54,443 bases of DNA from Brucella pecoris (GTDB taxonomy: Bacteria > Pseudomonadota > Alphaproteobacteria > Rhizobiales > Rhizobiaceae), in the NCBI RefSeq assembly GCF_006376675.1, contig NZ_VEWK01000017.1, positions 1 to 54,443 of the forward strand. The letters run 5' to 3'. This document shows, one piece after another, positions 1 through 8,410 of the stretch. Each line of letters begins with the position of its first letter. The first letter of the stretch is position 1. A program made the position numbers and the translations under genes. The notes beneath the pieces are model-generated. The model was given only the letters and a program-made list of their open reading frames with translations. It was not told where the DNA came from and did no database searches.

Positions 1-67
1 GATAAAGCTATGATGAGCCGAAAATCCTCTCTTCTTAATTAAACCAGTTTTGTCTCAAAGGCCCTGA

Positions 68-640
68 TGTCGGACAATCGAGGCTCAGGCAGCGACGCGT
101 GGTCTTAAAAACCTCACGGTCATCACAGCAGATATGAACGATTTTTCCATCGACCAGCGCTTTGATCGTGTGGTTTCGGTTGAGATGTTTGAACATATGT
201 CGAACTGGCAATCATTGTTAGAACGCGTGCGCGGATGGCTTCATGCGGATGGTAGGCTGTTCATCCATGTCTTCACCCATCGCGATCGCTCCTATCGCTT
301 CAATCATGAAAATCCGGCCGACTGGATTGCCCATTACTTCTTCACGGGCGGCATCATGCCTGCCTTCGACCTTCCACATCGCTTCGGTGATATTTTCACT
401 GTCGAGCAGGACTGGCGTTGGTCGGGCAGGCATTACCAGCAAACAGCCTTGGACTGGTTGCACAACTTCGACACATCGATTGATCAGATCAGGCCAATTC
501 TGCATCAGGTTTATGCGCAAGATGCTGGTCTTTGGGAACGGCGCTGGCGGCTCTTCTTTCTCGCAACGTCTGGTCTTTTTGGCCACGAAAATGGCGACAT
601 CTGGGGCGTCGGGCACTATCTTTTGAAGCCCGTCAAGTAA
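68..640 (+). pseudogene. 5'-truncated cyclopropane-fatty-acyl-phospholipid synthase-like SAM methyltransferase
   Basis: The C-terminal half of a cyclopropane-fatty-acid-synthase-like methyltransferase, a family that normally runs to about 340 residues. The part after the SAM-binding glycine-rich loop is present: a stretch reading IEAQAATRGL, then ITADMNDF, then the conserved SVEMFEHM segment, ending with the family-like WGVGHYLLKPVK tail. In the same frame a TGA at 65-67 interrupts what looks like the preceding SQR motif, and bases 1-50 show no homology to the missing N-terminal half. An ATG at 134 could start a 168-residue fragment, but it would lack the cofactor-binding loop. Most likely a dead remnant; a programmed restart is less likely. 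Confidence 0.75.
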
Positions 641-830
641 GTATTATTCAATAAATGCAAAAGCGCTTGCCTGATTGCACAATCTGCGTTTTGCCGACAA
701 TCTAACTCTTTCTGTCGTTCTTGGATTGGGCGGCAAGATCAACTCGCTCCGTTGCAACGCACGCGTAGTCCGGAGTCATGATCTTGACGAAGAAGACGCA
801 TCTCGTATCGGTCTACGCATTTGGAGATGA

Positions 831-1001
831 CCGGTGTTGAACTCCAGCGCACAGGATTCTACCACATCCAACACACCCTCTATGAACGCTCCGGCTCCGA
901 ACGCCAATGCACCTCCTTCGGCAACGCCGACGACCCACGAGGACAAAGCACCAGATGCGGGTCAGAACAGTTTTACAGAAGTAACCACACGGATGATATA
1001 A
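831..1001 (+). pseudogene. Remnant of a PepSY-like periplasmic protein
   Basis: An open frame encodes a Pro/Ala/Asn-rich stretch followed by KAPDAGQNSFTE, closely matching the start of the mature part of the intact protein encoded at 12249-12566 on the other strand (RAPVPGENSFTEDQAK). Similarity stops right after FTE and a stop follows at 999-1001. No signal peptide precedes it. I read this as a fragment of a second copy, broken at both ends. The rest of the 641-1016 gap holds no gene I can support. Confidence 0.45.
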
Positions 1002-1016
1002 CTAAGCTGTTACGTT

Positions 1017-1063
1017 TCAAAATCCATGAAAAGCCATATCAATCGCGTGTCACATCTCGCCGT
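1017..1063 (-). pseudogene. ccdB remnant with large internal deletion
   Basis: Comparison with the intact ccdB at 37791-38087 shows that only the first five codons and the last nine or ten codons survive here. The start has become ACG, GCG AGA TGT GAC is retained, and the end still reads Ala-Ile-Asp-Met-Ala-Phe-His-Gly-Phe-stop in another frame. About 250 bp of the toxin gene have been lost, so no toxin can be made. Confidence 0.7.
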
Positions 1064-1250
1064 TAGAATTGACGATAACGTTTGAGAGGAAGCCATTTGC
1101 TTTGAACGATGCATTTGAGCTGCGCATCGTCACGCGATTATTTTCTTTCCAAAGTGCTGACTTGGCAGCAGCCAACGCTTGCGCAATCCCAATCTGGGCT
1201 GCAGGCGAAATATCTATCTTGTGGCGACGTGCTTCAGAAAGAAGCTCACT
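1063..1250 (-). pseudogene. Decayed ccdA antitoxin copy
   Basis: The central part (ELLSEARRHK, then GIAQALAAAKSALWKE) is nearly identical to the intact CcdA at 38087-38332. The N-terminal ribbon-helix-helix part is replaced by unrelated residues. A one-base deletion near 1095 shifts the frame before the conserved C-terminal ERYRQF, whose DNA is still readable in the shifted frame. The TAATG overlap with ccdB has decayed to TAACG. It is a non-functional antitoxin gene next to a deleted toxin gene. Confidence 0.75.
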
Positions 1251-1412
1251 GTAACTTCTGGCCAGAGAATGGCAGCAGACCGGTCGCACTGCTGTGCTTG
1301 GTCTTGTCATTCAACCAGATGTCGATGCGTCGTCATGCTTTCTATATGAGGAGCTACCAACCAGTTCAGTAGATCTCTGCTTTCCGATATTGACGCGGAG
1401 CTCAACATTATC

Positions 1413-1438
1413 GGAACAATTTCGGCGTTTCATGAGTT
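1413..1438 (+). promoter_or_regulatory. EcfG-type promoter (GGAAC-N17-AGTT) for the ku-ligD operon
   Basis: GGAAC at 1413-1417 is followed after 17 bases by AGTT at 1435-1438, 50 bp before the first gene of the small-membrane-protein/ku/ligD operon. The spacing is one base longer than most other matches in this window, so it is one of the weaker sites. Confidence 0.45.
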
Positions 1439-1488
1439 TGTCTCCGTATAAAAATGTATGTTTCGGCGCCAGTATGGAGGAGGGCGAG

Positions 1489-1611
1489 ATGGGAGAATTG
1501 TTGTTCTGGATTGTTCTCCTTGGTTTGCCCGCGCTTCTCATCGGCGGATTTGCATACGCGCACTATCTGAAGCGTACAGGTGGTACGAGCTCGGGCGAAG
1601 ACGGTGCTTAA
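1489..1611 (+). CDS. Small single-span membrane protein
   Basis: A 40-residue protein made almost entirely of one hydrophobic helix (residues about 4-24, rich in Leu, Ile, Val and Phe) followed by a short polar tail ending GEDGA. I chose the ATG at 1489 because a GGAGG sits eight bases upstream; a longer reading from 1294 has no ribosome site and crosses the likely promoter. It lies 19 bp before ku and is probably cotranscribed with ku and ligD. Function unknown; the hydrophobic helix suggests an inner-membrane microprotein. Confidence 0.6.
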   Translation: MGELLFWIVLLGLPALLIGGFAYAHYLKRTGGTSSGEDGA

Positions 1612-1630
1612 CGAAAGCAGGGATAAATCG

Positions 1631-2488
1631 ATGGCACCCCGCGCAAACTGGAAGGGCCAGCTGAAGATTGATCAGCTTTTGTGCCCCGTTGCACTGTTCA
1701 CGGCGGCGTCGACTTCTGAGCGTGTTTCATTTCATCTGATTAATCGCAAGACCGGAAATCGCCTCAACCGGGAATTCGTGGACAGTGATACAGGCAAACC
1801 AGTACCGCGCGAAAACCAGCTCAAGGGCTATGAAGTATCGTCTGGCACCTATTTGAGTTTTGACGAAGAGGAAGTTGCTTCGGCCATTCCCGAAAGCGAT
1901 AAAACACTGAATGTCACGCGTTTTATCAAATGCGACGAGATTGATGATGTCTATCTCGACCGGCCATATTATCTCGCCCCTGTTGGAGACAGCGATAGTT
2001 TCGTACTCGTTCGTGAGGGCATGAAAGCCGAAAACGTGGCCGCAATCGCAGAGGCTGTTCTTTTCCGACGTGCGCGACAGGTTCTGATCCGTGCCGACGA
2101 TGATGGTCTGATAGCCACGACGCTTAATTTCGAATATGAGGTACGAGCGGCAGCGGAGGCATTTGCCGACTTGGGTACTTTCAAGTTCGATCAAGAAATG
2201 CTCGACCTGGCGAAGCATATTATCGACACCAAGATGGGAAGTTTCGACCCCGCAGGCTTCGATGACCGGTACGATGCAGCACTGGAAGATTTGATAAAGG
2301 CGAAGATTGAGGGGAGACCGCTAAACAAGCCGGTCGCGCCGAAGACTGCCAAGGTTATCAATCTCAAGGAAGCTCTTCGCAAGAGTGCAAACCTGGGCCG
2401 GGCCGGGCAGGCGCCGACCAAAGCAACAAAAGGCAAAGCCAAGTCCGGGGCGGCATCTGGAACAAAGTCTAGAAAAAGGGCTGGCTGA
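1631..2488 (+). CDS. ku: Non-homologous end-joining protein Ku (first copy)
   Basis: Bacterial Ku homodimer that encircles broken DNA ends and recruits ligase D in two-component non-homologous end joining. The 285-residue product begins MAPRANWKGQLKI, a typical bacterial Ku start, followed by the beta-barrel core with SERVSFHLINRKTGNR and the LDRPYYLAP segment. It ends with a Lys/Ala/Gly-rich tail like those that bind DNA and LigD. The ATG at 1631 matches the usual family start; an upstream in-frame start at 1580 would add unconserved residues. Only two bases separate it from ligD, so the two are cotranscribed. A second ku lies just downstream on the other strand. Confidence 0.95.
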   Translation: MAPRANWKGQLKIDQLLCPVALFTAASTSERVSFHLINRKTGNRLNREFVDSDTGKPVPRENQLKGYEVSSGTYLSFDEEEVASAIPESDKTLNVTRFIKCDEIDDVYLDRPYYLAPVGDSDSFVLVREGMKAENVAAIAEAVLFRRARQVLIRADDDGLIATTLNFEYEVRAAAEAFADLGTFKFDQEMLDLAKHIIDTKMGSFDPAGFDDRYDAALEDLIKAKIEGRPLNKPVAPKTAKVINLKEALRKSANLGRAGQAPTKATKGKAKSGAASGTKSRKRAG

Positions 2489-2490
2489 TC

Positions 2491-4995
2491 ATGGGACAGC
2501 CACTCGAAACCTATCGTAGGAAACGCGATTTTACCCTGACCAACGAGCCGCGCGGTAAGTCTTCACGCACCAAAGGCGAGCTCTTTGTCGTGCAAAAACA
2601 TGATGCTCGCAGACTGCATTATGATTTTCGCCTTGAGATGGATGGCGTGCTGAAAAGCTGGGCCGTGACGCGAGGTCCAAGCCTTGTTTCTGGCGAAAAG
2701 CGACTGGCCGTGCATGTGGAGGACCATCCGCTTGAATATGCGGATTTTGAAGGCACGATTCCTAAAGGTGAGTACGGTGGTGGTACAGTTATCGTCTGGG
2801 ATACAGGGCGTTGGAAATCCACTGGTGATGCACATAAGCAATACAAGAAAGGGCATCTTGAGTTCGAGCTCACAGGTGGAAAACTCAAAGGTCGCTGGCA
2901 TTTGGTCCGGATGCATGGAAAGCCAGACGAGAAGCGAGAGAATTGGCTCCTCATCAAGGGTGAGGACGATTTTTCCAGAAATCCTGATGAACCTGACATT
3001 CTTGAAGAGATGCCGAAATCAGTAAAAACCGGCCGCGCCATCGCCGATGTCGAACACGAAGCGCCAGGTTGGTCGTCGAAAACGGGTCCGATCAACAAGA
3101 AGTCGACTGCTCAAGAGAAGGGTGGGGGCGCAAATATCAAAAATGCGAAGAAGCGACCGATGCCGAATTTCGTCAAACCTGAGCTCGCTACGCTCGTGTC
3201 ATCTGCTCCAGATGGAAACCGCTGGCTTCACGAGATTAAGTTCGACGGTTATCGCATCCAGGCTCATATTGCGGGGGGCAAGGTCGCCCTTTATTCGCGT
3301 GGGGGATTGGATTGGACTGAAAAATTTGGCCCGCAGATCGCCAGCGATCTTGTTGGTACGGGTGTGAACGAAGCCATATTTGATGGGGAGATCGTTGTCG
3401 AAAACCAGTCGGGACTGTCCGACTTTTCAGCTTTGCAAGAGGATCTAAGCGAGGGACGTTCCGATCGGTTCGTTTATTACCTCTTCGATCTTCTACATGT
3501 TGATGGTGAAGATCTCCGCCAGACTCCTCTGGTCGAGCGCAAAACGTTGCTTGAAAAATTAATTTACGGATTATCGTCAACACTTCGCTTCAGCGAGGCC
3601 TTTGATGCCGATGGGGCTACGGTACTGAAGAATGCCTGCGGACTTGGCCTTGAGGGTATTGTGTCGAAGCTCAGGGAGGCATCTTATAGAAGCGGTCGCA
3701 GCAACGATTGGCGTAAGTCGAAATGCATTGGACGACGGGAATTCGTTATTGCAGGCTATGTTCCCTCGACGGCAACGCGAGCGGCAATCGGTTCGCTCCT
3801 TTTGGGTGTACAGGATAAAAAGGGGCTGGTTCCCGTGGGCCGGGTAGGAACAGGATTTTCGGTCAGGATTGCAAAAGAACTTTACAAACGGCTGCAAGCC
3901 ATGCGGCTGAATGAGAGCCCCTTCGCAGTCCCGCTGACGGCAGATGAAAAACGCGGCGTCAGGTTCGTCAACCCGCTGCTGGTAGCGGAAATCGAATTTC
4001 GTGCCTGGACTGCCGATAAGCGATTGCGTCACGCGTCCTTCAGGGGGGTGCGAGACGATAAGGCTGCCAAGGACGTCATATGGGAGAAGCAAACCATGTC
4101 ACCCCGTATTTCCAGTAAAGGCCCCGAGGAGATCGACGTGAAGCTCACACATCCCGACCGGGTTTACTGGCCGGGCGAAGGTGTCACAAAACAGGGTCTC
4201 GCAGATTATTATTCCGCTATCTGGCCTCGCATCGAACCTTTCATCGTCAACCGCCCCCTGGCATTGTTACGCTGTCCAACCGGAATTGACGGAGAACACT
4301 TCTTTCAAAAGCACGCGTGGAAGGGGTTGAATGAACATATTATCGAAGTTCAGGACCCAGAGAACAAGGAAGAGGAGCCTTATATCAGCATTCGGGACTT
4401 CAACGGGCTGATCGGTCTGGTGCAAGCCGCGACGCTGGAAATTCACCCCTGGGGTTCTACGCTCAAAAATTGGGAGCTACCGGATACATTGACGATGGAT
4501 CTCGATCCTGGTGAGGGGGTTCCCTGGTCACGCGTGATCGAAGCCGCAATCGAGACCAAGGAACGTCTGGAAAAACTCGGATTGACGACGTTTGTTAAAA
4601 CGTCCGGCGGCAAGGGACTGCATGTGGTCGCGCCATTGAAGCCGAAGGTCGACTGGGACGCCCTCAAGAGCTTTACAAGGGCTATTGCCGACCAGATGGC
4701 TGCAGACAGCCCTGATCGCTATGTTTCGACGATTTCCAAGGCCAAGCGCAAAGGCAAAATTCTTATGGATTATCTGCGCAATCAGCGCGGCATGACTGCT
4801 GTAGCACCCTATTCGCCGCGGGCACGTCCCGGTGCCGCAGTTTCCATGCCGCTTGGGTGGGAGGAAGTGACGTCAGCAATAGGCCCCGCCCATTTTACTA
4901 TTCTCAACACGCCGACCCGGCTGGCCGCATTGAATAGCGATCCCTGGCAGGATTTTCGCAGCGCAGAAACGCCGCTGCCTAAGCTGAAGAAATAG
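2491..4995 (+). CDS. ligD: Multifunctional ATP-dependent DNA ligase D
   Basis: LigD processes and seals double-strand breaks held by Ku. The 834 residues carry three domains in order. First is the 3'-phosphoesterase (about 30-180, with KHDARRLHYDFRLE). Next is the ATP-dependent ligase (about 225-530, with the adenylation motif EIKFDGYR, nucleophile Lys250). Last is the primase/polymerase domain (about 550-830, with HPDRVYWPGEG, the metal-binding MDLDPGEG around residues 669-676, and KTSGGKGLHV). All key motifs look intact. It follows ku by two bases and ends 15 bp from the convergent second ku. The full length fits the rhizobial PE-LIG-POL order, unlike mycobacterial LigD, where the polymerase comes first. 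Confidence 0.97.
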   Translation: MGQPLETYRRKRDFTLTNEPRGKSSRTKGELFVVQKHDARRLHYDFRLEMDGVLKSWAVTRGPSLVSGEKRLAVHVEDHPLEYADFEGTIPKGEYGGGTVIVWDTGRWKSTGDAHKQYKKGHLEFELTGGKLKGRWHLVRMHGKPDEKRENWLLIKGEDDFSRNPDEPDILEEMPKSVKTGRAIADVEHEAPGWSSKTGPINKKSTAQEKGGGANIKNAKKRPMPNFVKPELATLVSSAPDGNRWLHEIKFDGYRIQAHIAGGKVALYSRGGLDWTEKFGPQIASDLVGTGVNEAIFDGEIVVENQSGLSDFSALQEDLSEGRSDRFVYYLFDLLHVDGEDLRQTPLVERKTLLEKLIYGLSSTLRFSEAFDADGATVLKNACGLGLEGIVSKLREASYRSGRSNDWRKSKCIGRREFVIAGYVPSTATRAAIGSLLLGVQDKKGLVPVGRVGTGFSVRIAKELYKRLQAMRLNESPFAVPLTADEKRGVRFVNPLLVAEIEFRAWTADKRLRHASFRGVRDDKAAKDVIWEKQTMSPRISSKGPEEIDVKLTHPDRVYWPGEGVTKQGLADYYSAIWPRIEPFIVNRPLALLRCPTGIDGEHFFQKHAWKGLNEHIIEVQDPENKEEEPYISIRDFNGLIGLVQAATLEIHPWGSTLKNWELPDTLTMDLDPGEGVPWSRVIEAAIETKERLEKLGLTTFVKTSGGKGLHVVAPLKPKVDWDALKSFTRAIADQMAADSPDRYVSTISKAKRKGKILMDYLRNQRGMTAVAPYSPRARPGAAVSMPLGWEEVTSAIGPAHFTILNTPTRLAALNSDPWQDFRSAETPLPKLKK

Positions 4996-5010
4996 GTAGA
5001 GCTCTTCGCA

Positions 5011-5811
5011 TCAGCTTTTTTTGTTTTCACCGGCGAGGCTTTTTCGTAGAGCATCCATGATGTTGATAACATTGCCTTCGGTTTCTGGTGCAGTCTTGCG
5101 CGGCTTCGACCCCGTTGCCGGTTTCTTTTTCTTCTTTGCAGCAATCATCGACTGAAGGTTCTTCTGCATCGGGTCCTGAAGGAAATCGGGATTCCAATCT
5201 TCCGTCTTGCCCTTGATGAGCTTGCGGACCATGGAAAGAAGCTTCGTATCAGGTTTGCCTTCCTCAGTATCTGAATAATAGTCGGTCGCTTTCCGCACCT
5301 CATCGCCGAAGCGCAGCGTCCACAGGACAATTCCGCGTCCGCGTGGCTCAAGAAGCACGGCTCTTTCGCGTCGGTACATGACGAGGCGGGCCAGACCGAA
5401 GACTGCGCTTTTTTCCATTGCCTCGCGAATGACGGAAAAGGCTTCCTGGCCTACCTTGTCGGATGGCGCGAGATAATGCGGTTTGTCGTACCAGATCCAG
5501 CCAATGCTGTGGCGCGGCACAAATTTGTCGATGTTTATAGTTCTGGTGCTCTCGAGTGCCACAGCCTCCAGCTCATCCTCTTCAAGAGTGACATAGCTGC
5601 CGTCGCCTTTCTCGAACCCCTTGACCTCGTCATCATCCCGCACGGGCTTGTGCGTAACCGAATCTAAGTACCGGCTGATCACCCGGTTGCCGGTCTCAGC
5701 ATTCAAGGTGTGAAAACGCACCTTCTCGCTGTCACTGGTCGCAGGCGTCAGCTCCACCGCACAGGTGACAAGCGAAAGTTTGAGATAGCCTTTCCAGAAA
5801 CTGTGGGGCAC
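5011..5811 (-). CDS. ku: Non-homologous end-joining protein Ku (second copy)
   Basis: A second bacterial Ku, 266 residues, clearly diverged from the first. It starts MPHSFWKGYLKLSLVTC, contains EKVRFHTLNAETGNR and WYDKPHYLAP of the Ku core, and ends in a Lys-rich tail (KKKKKPATGSKPRK). The start is the GTG at 5809-5811: GGAGG lies eight bases upstream and the family normally begins here, whereas an ATG-like extension upstream would run over the promoter. It is convergent with ligD and divergent from topoisomerase IB. Rhizobia often carry several ku genes, one of them under general-stress control; the EcfG-type promoter here fits that. Confidence 0.95.
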   Translation of the reverse strand: MPHSFWKGYLKLSLVTCAVELTPATSDSEKVRFHTLNAETGNRVISRYLDSVTHKPVRDDDEVKGFEKGDGSYVTLEEDELEAVALESTRTINIDKFVPRHSIGWIWYDKPHYLAPSDKVGQEAFSVIREAMEKSAVFGLARLVMYRRERAVLLEPRGRGIVLWTLRFGDEVRKATDYYSDTEEGKPDTKLLSMVRKLIKGKTEDWNPDFLQDPMQKNLQSMIAAKKKKKPATGSKPRKTAPETEGNVINIMDALRKSLAGENKKS

Positions 5812-5838
5812 GATGTGATCCTCCGGGAAGAACAGGAT

Positions 5839-5863
5839 AACCTGTTTGACGCCCGATAGTTCC
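5839..5863 (-). promoter_or_regulatory. EcfG-type promoter (GGAAC-N16-GGTT) for second ku
   Basis: Read on the minus strand, GGAAC (5863-5859) is followed after 16 bases by GGTT (5842-5839), 28 bp before the GTG start of ku. Its position supports the short start of that gene. Confidence 0.6.
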
Positions 5864-5884
5864 CGATCAGATTCGTTCAGCCTG

Positions 5885-5910
5885 GGAACCTGTCGCGGTT
5901 TGCAGTGGTT
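5885..5910 (+). promoter_or_regulatory. EcfG-type promoter (GGAAC-N17-GGTT) for topoisomerase IB
   Basis: GGAAC at 5885-5889 and GGTT at 5907-5910, 17 bases apart, lie back to back with the second ku promoter and 34 bp before the preferred start of the topoisomerase gene. Confidence 0.5.
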
Positions 5911-5944
5911 ATTCGATAAGGAAAATCCGACTGGGGGATGCCCA

Positions 5945-7006
5945 TTGCTTGAAAAATCTTCCGCTGTCCCGCTGCTACAAAACAATGCTGCTCATGGGTT
6001 ACTCCATGTCAGCGACACCGCGCCGGGAATTAGACGCCTGCGTTGTGGAGCCGGGTTTCGTTATGTTCGGTTTGACAAAAAGGCGATTTCCGTCGCGGAT
6101 CGAAACAGGATTGCTAAGCTTGCCATTCCGCCTGCTTGGAGCGATGTCTGGATATGTTGCGATCAGCGCGGACACATACAGGCGACCGGTCGCGATGCGC
6201 GCGGAAGAAAGCAATATCGTTACCATTCCGCGTGGATGGCGATGCAGGAGGAAACCAAATTCTCAAGTCTGCCAGACTTCGCTCGTGCACTCAGCCGACT
6301 GCGTAAAGCACTTGATGCTGATATGCGGCGACGCTCGCTCTGCCGTGAAAAGGTCATTGCGACCGTCATTTGGCTGATGGATCGGCTGTTACTGCGGGTT
6401 GGAAATCCCGATTATGCACGGGACAACAAGAGCTTTGGGGTTACTACCCTTCGCAATCGGCACCTGCGGGATGATGGTAGGGGATTGCGGCTCGTCTTTA
6501 CTGGCAAATCAGGCAAAATGTGGAGTCTCAAGCTCTCCGACAAACGGATTGCGCGTATCGTGCGCTCCATACAGGAACTGCCTGGGCAGCAGTTATTTCA
6601 ATATATTGACGAGGAGGATGATCGCTGCCCTGTTTCCTCTCAGGATATAAATGACTATCTGCGGGTGACTATGCAGTCCGATTTCACGTCGAAGCATTTC
6701 CGGACATGGGCCGCAACGGCGACCGCCCTTGAGGCGCTACAATGCCTGGAACTGCCCGACAGTGACAGGGCTAAAAAGCAGATGCTGAATAGCGAAATCG
6801 ATAAGGTTGCGCACCGGCTCGGTAATACAAGAGCGGTGTGCCGGAAGTCTTATATACATCCTGACATTCCTGAACACTGGCTGGCCGGAAAACTTGCTTC
6901 GGAGGTTGATGCTGCTGGAACTATCCGGCTGGTAGCCCCGGAGTTGAGCGAAGCCGAGCGTCGCACTTTGAAATGGCTGCTTTTCGTTGGCACGGTACAC
7001 AGATAA
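5945..7006 (+). CDS. DNA topoisomerase IB (poxvirus type)
   Basis: A type IB topoisomerase, which relaxes supercoils through a 3'-phosphotyrosine link. The N-terminal part has GLLHVSDTAPGIRR and FRYV. The catalytic domain carries the DKRIARIV region, the KHFRTWAAT box and the active-site tyrosine in RKSYIHP (Tyr303 with the start used here). At 353 residues it is the usual length. I chose the TTG at 5945 because a GGGGGA lies seven bases upstream and the likely promoter is at 5885-5910; an in-frame TTG at 5846 would precede that promoter. Divergent from ku, and plausibly part of the same stress response. Confidence 0.9.
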   Translation: MLEKSSAVPLLQNNAAHGLLHVSDTAPGIRRLRCGAGFRYVRFDKKAISVADRNRIAKLAIPPAWSDVWICCDQRGHIQATGRDARGRKQYRYHSAWMAMQEETKFSSLPDFARALSRLRKALDADMRRRSLCREKVIATVIWLMDRLLLRVGNPDYARDNKSFGVTTLRNRHLRDDGRGLRLVFTGKSGKMWSLKLSDKRIARIVRSIQELPGQQLFQYIDEEDDRCPVSSQDINDYLRVTMQSDFTSKHFRTWAATATALEALQCLELPDSDRAKKQMLNSEIDKVAHRLGNTRAVCRKSYIHPDIPEHWLAGKLASEVDAAGTIRLVAPELSEAERRTLKWLLFVGTVHR

Positions 7007-7068
7007 CAAGCCGGTCAATAGCCGGATTGCCTCTTGGTGTTTTCCGCGCAGGTCTCATCGGAACGATA

Positions 7069-7308
7069 TCAAGCCAGAAGCCCGGACGTTGAAGCGGCCC
7101 GCTCGAAAGCGAGCCTTGCATCCTCTGTACTCGCAATGTCATATGTACACAGAAGGCAGGCCTTGATCGCGATCCCGAGACTATCGAATTCGAATCTGTT
7201 CCATTGAGACAATAGTATATTTTCGGCATCCGCTACCGTTCTCACTGTCTGCGTTATGCCTACCGCTATTTCGATGACGACAGCGTCATCCCAGTGCAGA
7301 TGTTCCAT
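7069..7308 (-). CDS. DUF982 domain protein
   Basis: A 79-residue protein of the DUF982 family, nearly restricted to rhizobia and relatives and often present in several copies. The pattern fits: an early WDDAVVIEI strand, ENILLSQW, AIKACLLC, and the closing ARLAFERAASTSGLL. Function unknown. An EcfG-type promoter lies 23 bp upstream. Confidence 0.8.
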   Translation of the reverse strand: MEHLHWDDAVVIEIAVGITQTVRTVADAENILLSQWNRFEFDSLGIAIKACLLCTYDIASTEDARLAFERAASTSGLLA

Positions 7309-7330
7309 GAATAGCTCCTTTCGTGCAGTG

Positions 7331-7355
7331 AACCTGGCATGGGATTGAAAGTTCC
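7331..7355 (-). promoter_or_regulatory. EcfG-type promoter (GGAAC-N16-GGTT) for the DUF982 gene
   Basis: GGAAC (7355-7351 on the minus strand) and GGTT (7334-7331), 16 bases apart, 23 bp before the DUF982 start. Confidence 0.6.
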
Positions 7356-7369
7356 GTGGTCGCCCAATC

Positions 7370-7981
7370 TTAACGCCAGGAGTCGATCAACTCATCGGTG
7401 CAGACCAGTTCAAGCTGTTCGCTGAACCGTTGGTGACAAAGGGAAATGATCGCATCGTGGGTTTGATCGGAAACACTGCACACTGCGTCGTGGACAATGA
7501 TCACACGATATCCGCGGTCCACTGCGCCCAACAGGGTCGCGAGGACGCAAAGGTCCGTCTCTGCTCCGCTGACGATCAAATTTTGAACACGCCTTTTGTG
7601 CAGATACCTCTGGAGAAAGCCTTCGGTCCAAGGGGAGTATACAGTCTTGTCGAGCAAGGCAGCAGGCGGTGAGAATTCTCGCAACGGGTCGACCAGTTCG
7701 ATGAGCGACGGATCAATGCGGTTGAGGGTCAGGGTTTCCCATTTGCGGTAATAGGCTTTCCAGGCTCCCACGGCTGCGTCAGGTGTCCTTGGAGGTATGA
7801 AGCGCGTAAAGATCGTTTCCGCACTGTGTCGGGAGCAGATATTTACGATATTAGGTAATATTGCCTCAATCCACGGTACATGCCAGGGGGAGGCGGGTCC
7901 GAACAGATTCTGCATGTCGATGCACAAATGCATACAGCCACGCCGTAAGTCTCCGCGTAGAAGTCCGGTTTCCAGCGGCAT
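7370..7981 (-). CDS. Isochorismatase-family cysteine hydrolase
   Basis: A 203-residue hydrolase of the isochorismatase/nicotinamidase fold. The Asp-Lys-Cys triad is visible: Asp in LCIDMQNLF, Lys in LLDKTVYSPW and Cys in GAETDLCVLATLLGAV; the D-QNLF motif at the N-terminus is standard. The substrate cannot be told from sequence. The ATG at 7981 follows GAAGGATAAT and is placed immediately after the stop of the preceding 71-residue gene, so the two are translationally coupled. Confidence 0.88.
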   Translation of the reverse strand: MPLETGLLRGDLRRGCMHLCIDMQNLFGPASPWHVPWIEAILPNIVNICSRHSAETIFTRFIPPRTPDAAVGAWKAYYRKWETLTLNRIDPSLIELVDPLREFSPPAALLDKTVYSPWTEGFLQRYLHKRRVQNLIVSGAETDLCVLATLLGAVDRGYRVIIVHDAVCSVSDQTHDAIISLCHQRFSEQLELVCTDELIDSWR

Positions 7982-7982
7982 A

Positions 7983-8198
7983 TTATCCTTCAAGCCTTTC
8001 TACGACGATTTGCCCAAAGGCTCCCTCAACTACACGCGACATCCGTGCCGTTGCTTCGTTCACCGCGTCGGCAGTTGATAAGCGAATATGCTGCGGGTTC
8101 TGGAAGTAGACAGAAATGGCAGTTCCAGCATCGTCAAAGAACTGAACCGAATAGGCTTCATTGTCTTCCATCGAAACGACTTGGGTTTCCATCGTCAT
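7983..8198 (-). CDS. Small conserved hypothetical protein
   Basis: 71 residues, acidic, with no family I can name. The sequence YSVQFFDDAGTAISVYF suggests a small beta-sheet followed by a helix (ADAVNEATARMSRVVEG). The ATG at 8198 has GGAG eight bases upstream. It is first in a two-gene operon with the isochorismatase-like gene and lies behind an EcfG-type promoter. Confidence 0.7.
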   Translation of the reverse strand: MTMETQVVSMEDNEAYSVQFFDDAGTAISVYFQNPQHIRLSTADAVNEATARMSRVVEGAFGQIVVERLEG

Positions 8199-8224
8199 TT
8201 GCCAAACTCCTGTTTGACATGCCG

Positions 8225-8249
8225 AACTCGTCAGAATTGGTTTCGTTCC
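8225..8249 (-). promoter_or_regulatory. EcfG-type promoter (GGAAC-N16-AGTT)
   Basis: GGAAC (8249-8245) and AGTT (8228-8225) on the minus strand, 16 bases apart, 27 bp before the 71-residue gene and its isochorismatase partner. Nothing else recognised between 8250 and 8410. Confidence 0.5.
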
Positions 8250-8410
8250 AGATAAATTTCCCGGAACTTCAGGATTCGGGTTCCCAACGGATATGAGCGT
8301 CGGTACGATCGACGTTCGACGTGACTATCAAGGAAAATGCCAAGTCTGACGCTGATCGAGCCACAGAATAGCGATGATGCATGGCGGCGCCCGCAGCGGA
8401 TGCCGCCACA

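Noticed and set aside
218..616. Long minus-strand reading frame inside the methyltransferase remnant
   Set aside because: It is the antisense shadow of the recognised homologous frame and has no ribosome site.
1294..1488. Longer N-terminus for the 40-residue membrane protein
   Set aside because: It lacks a ribosome site, the added residues are uneven in composition, and the likely promoter lies inside it.
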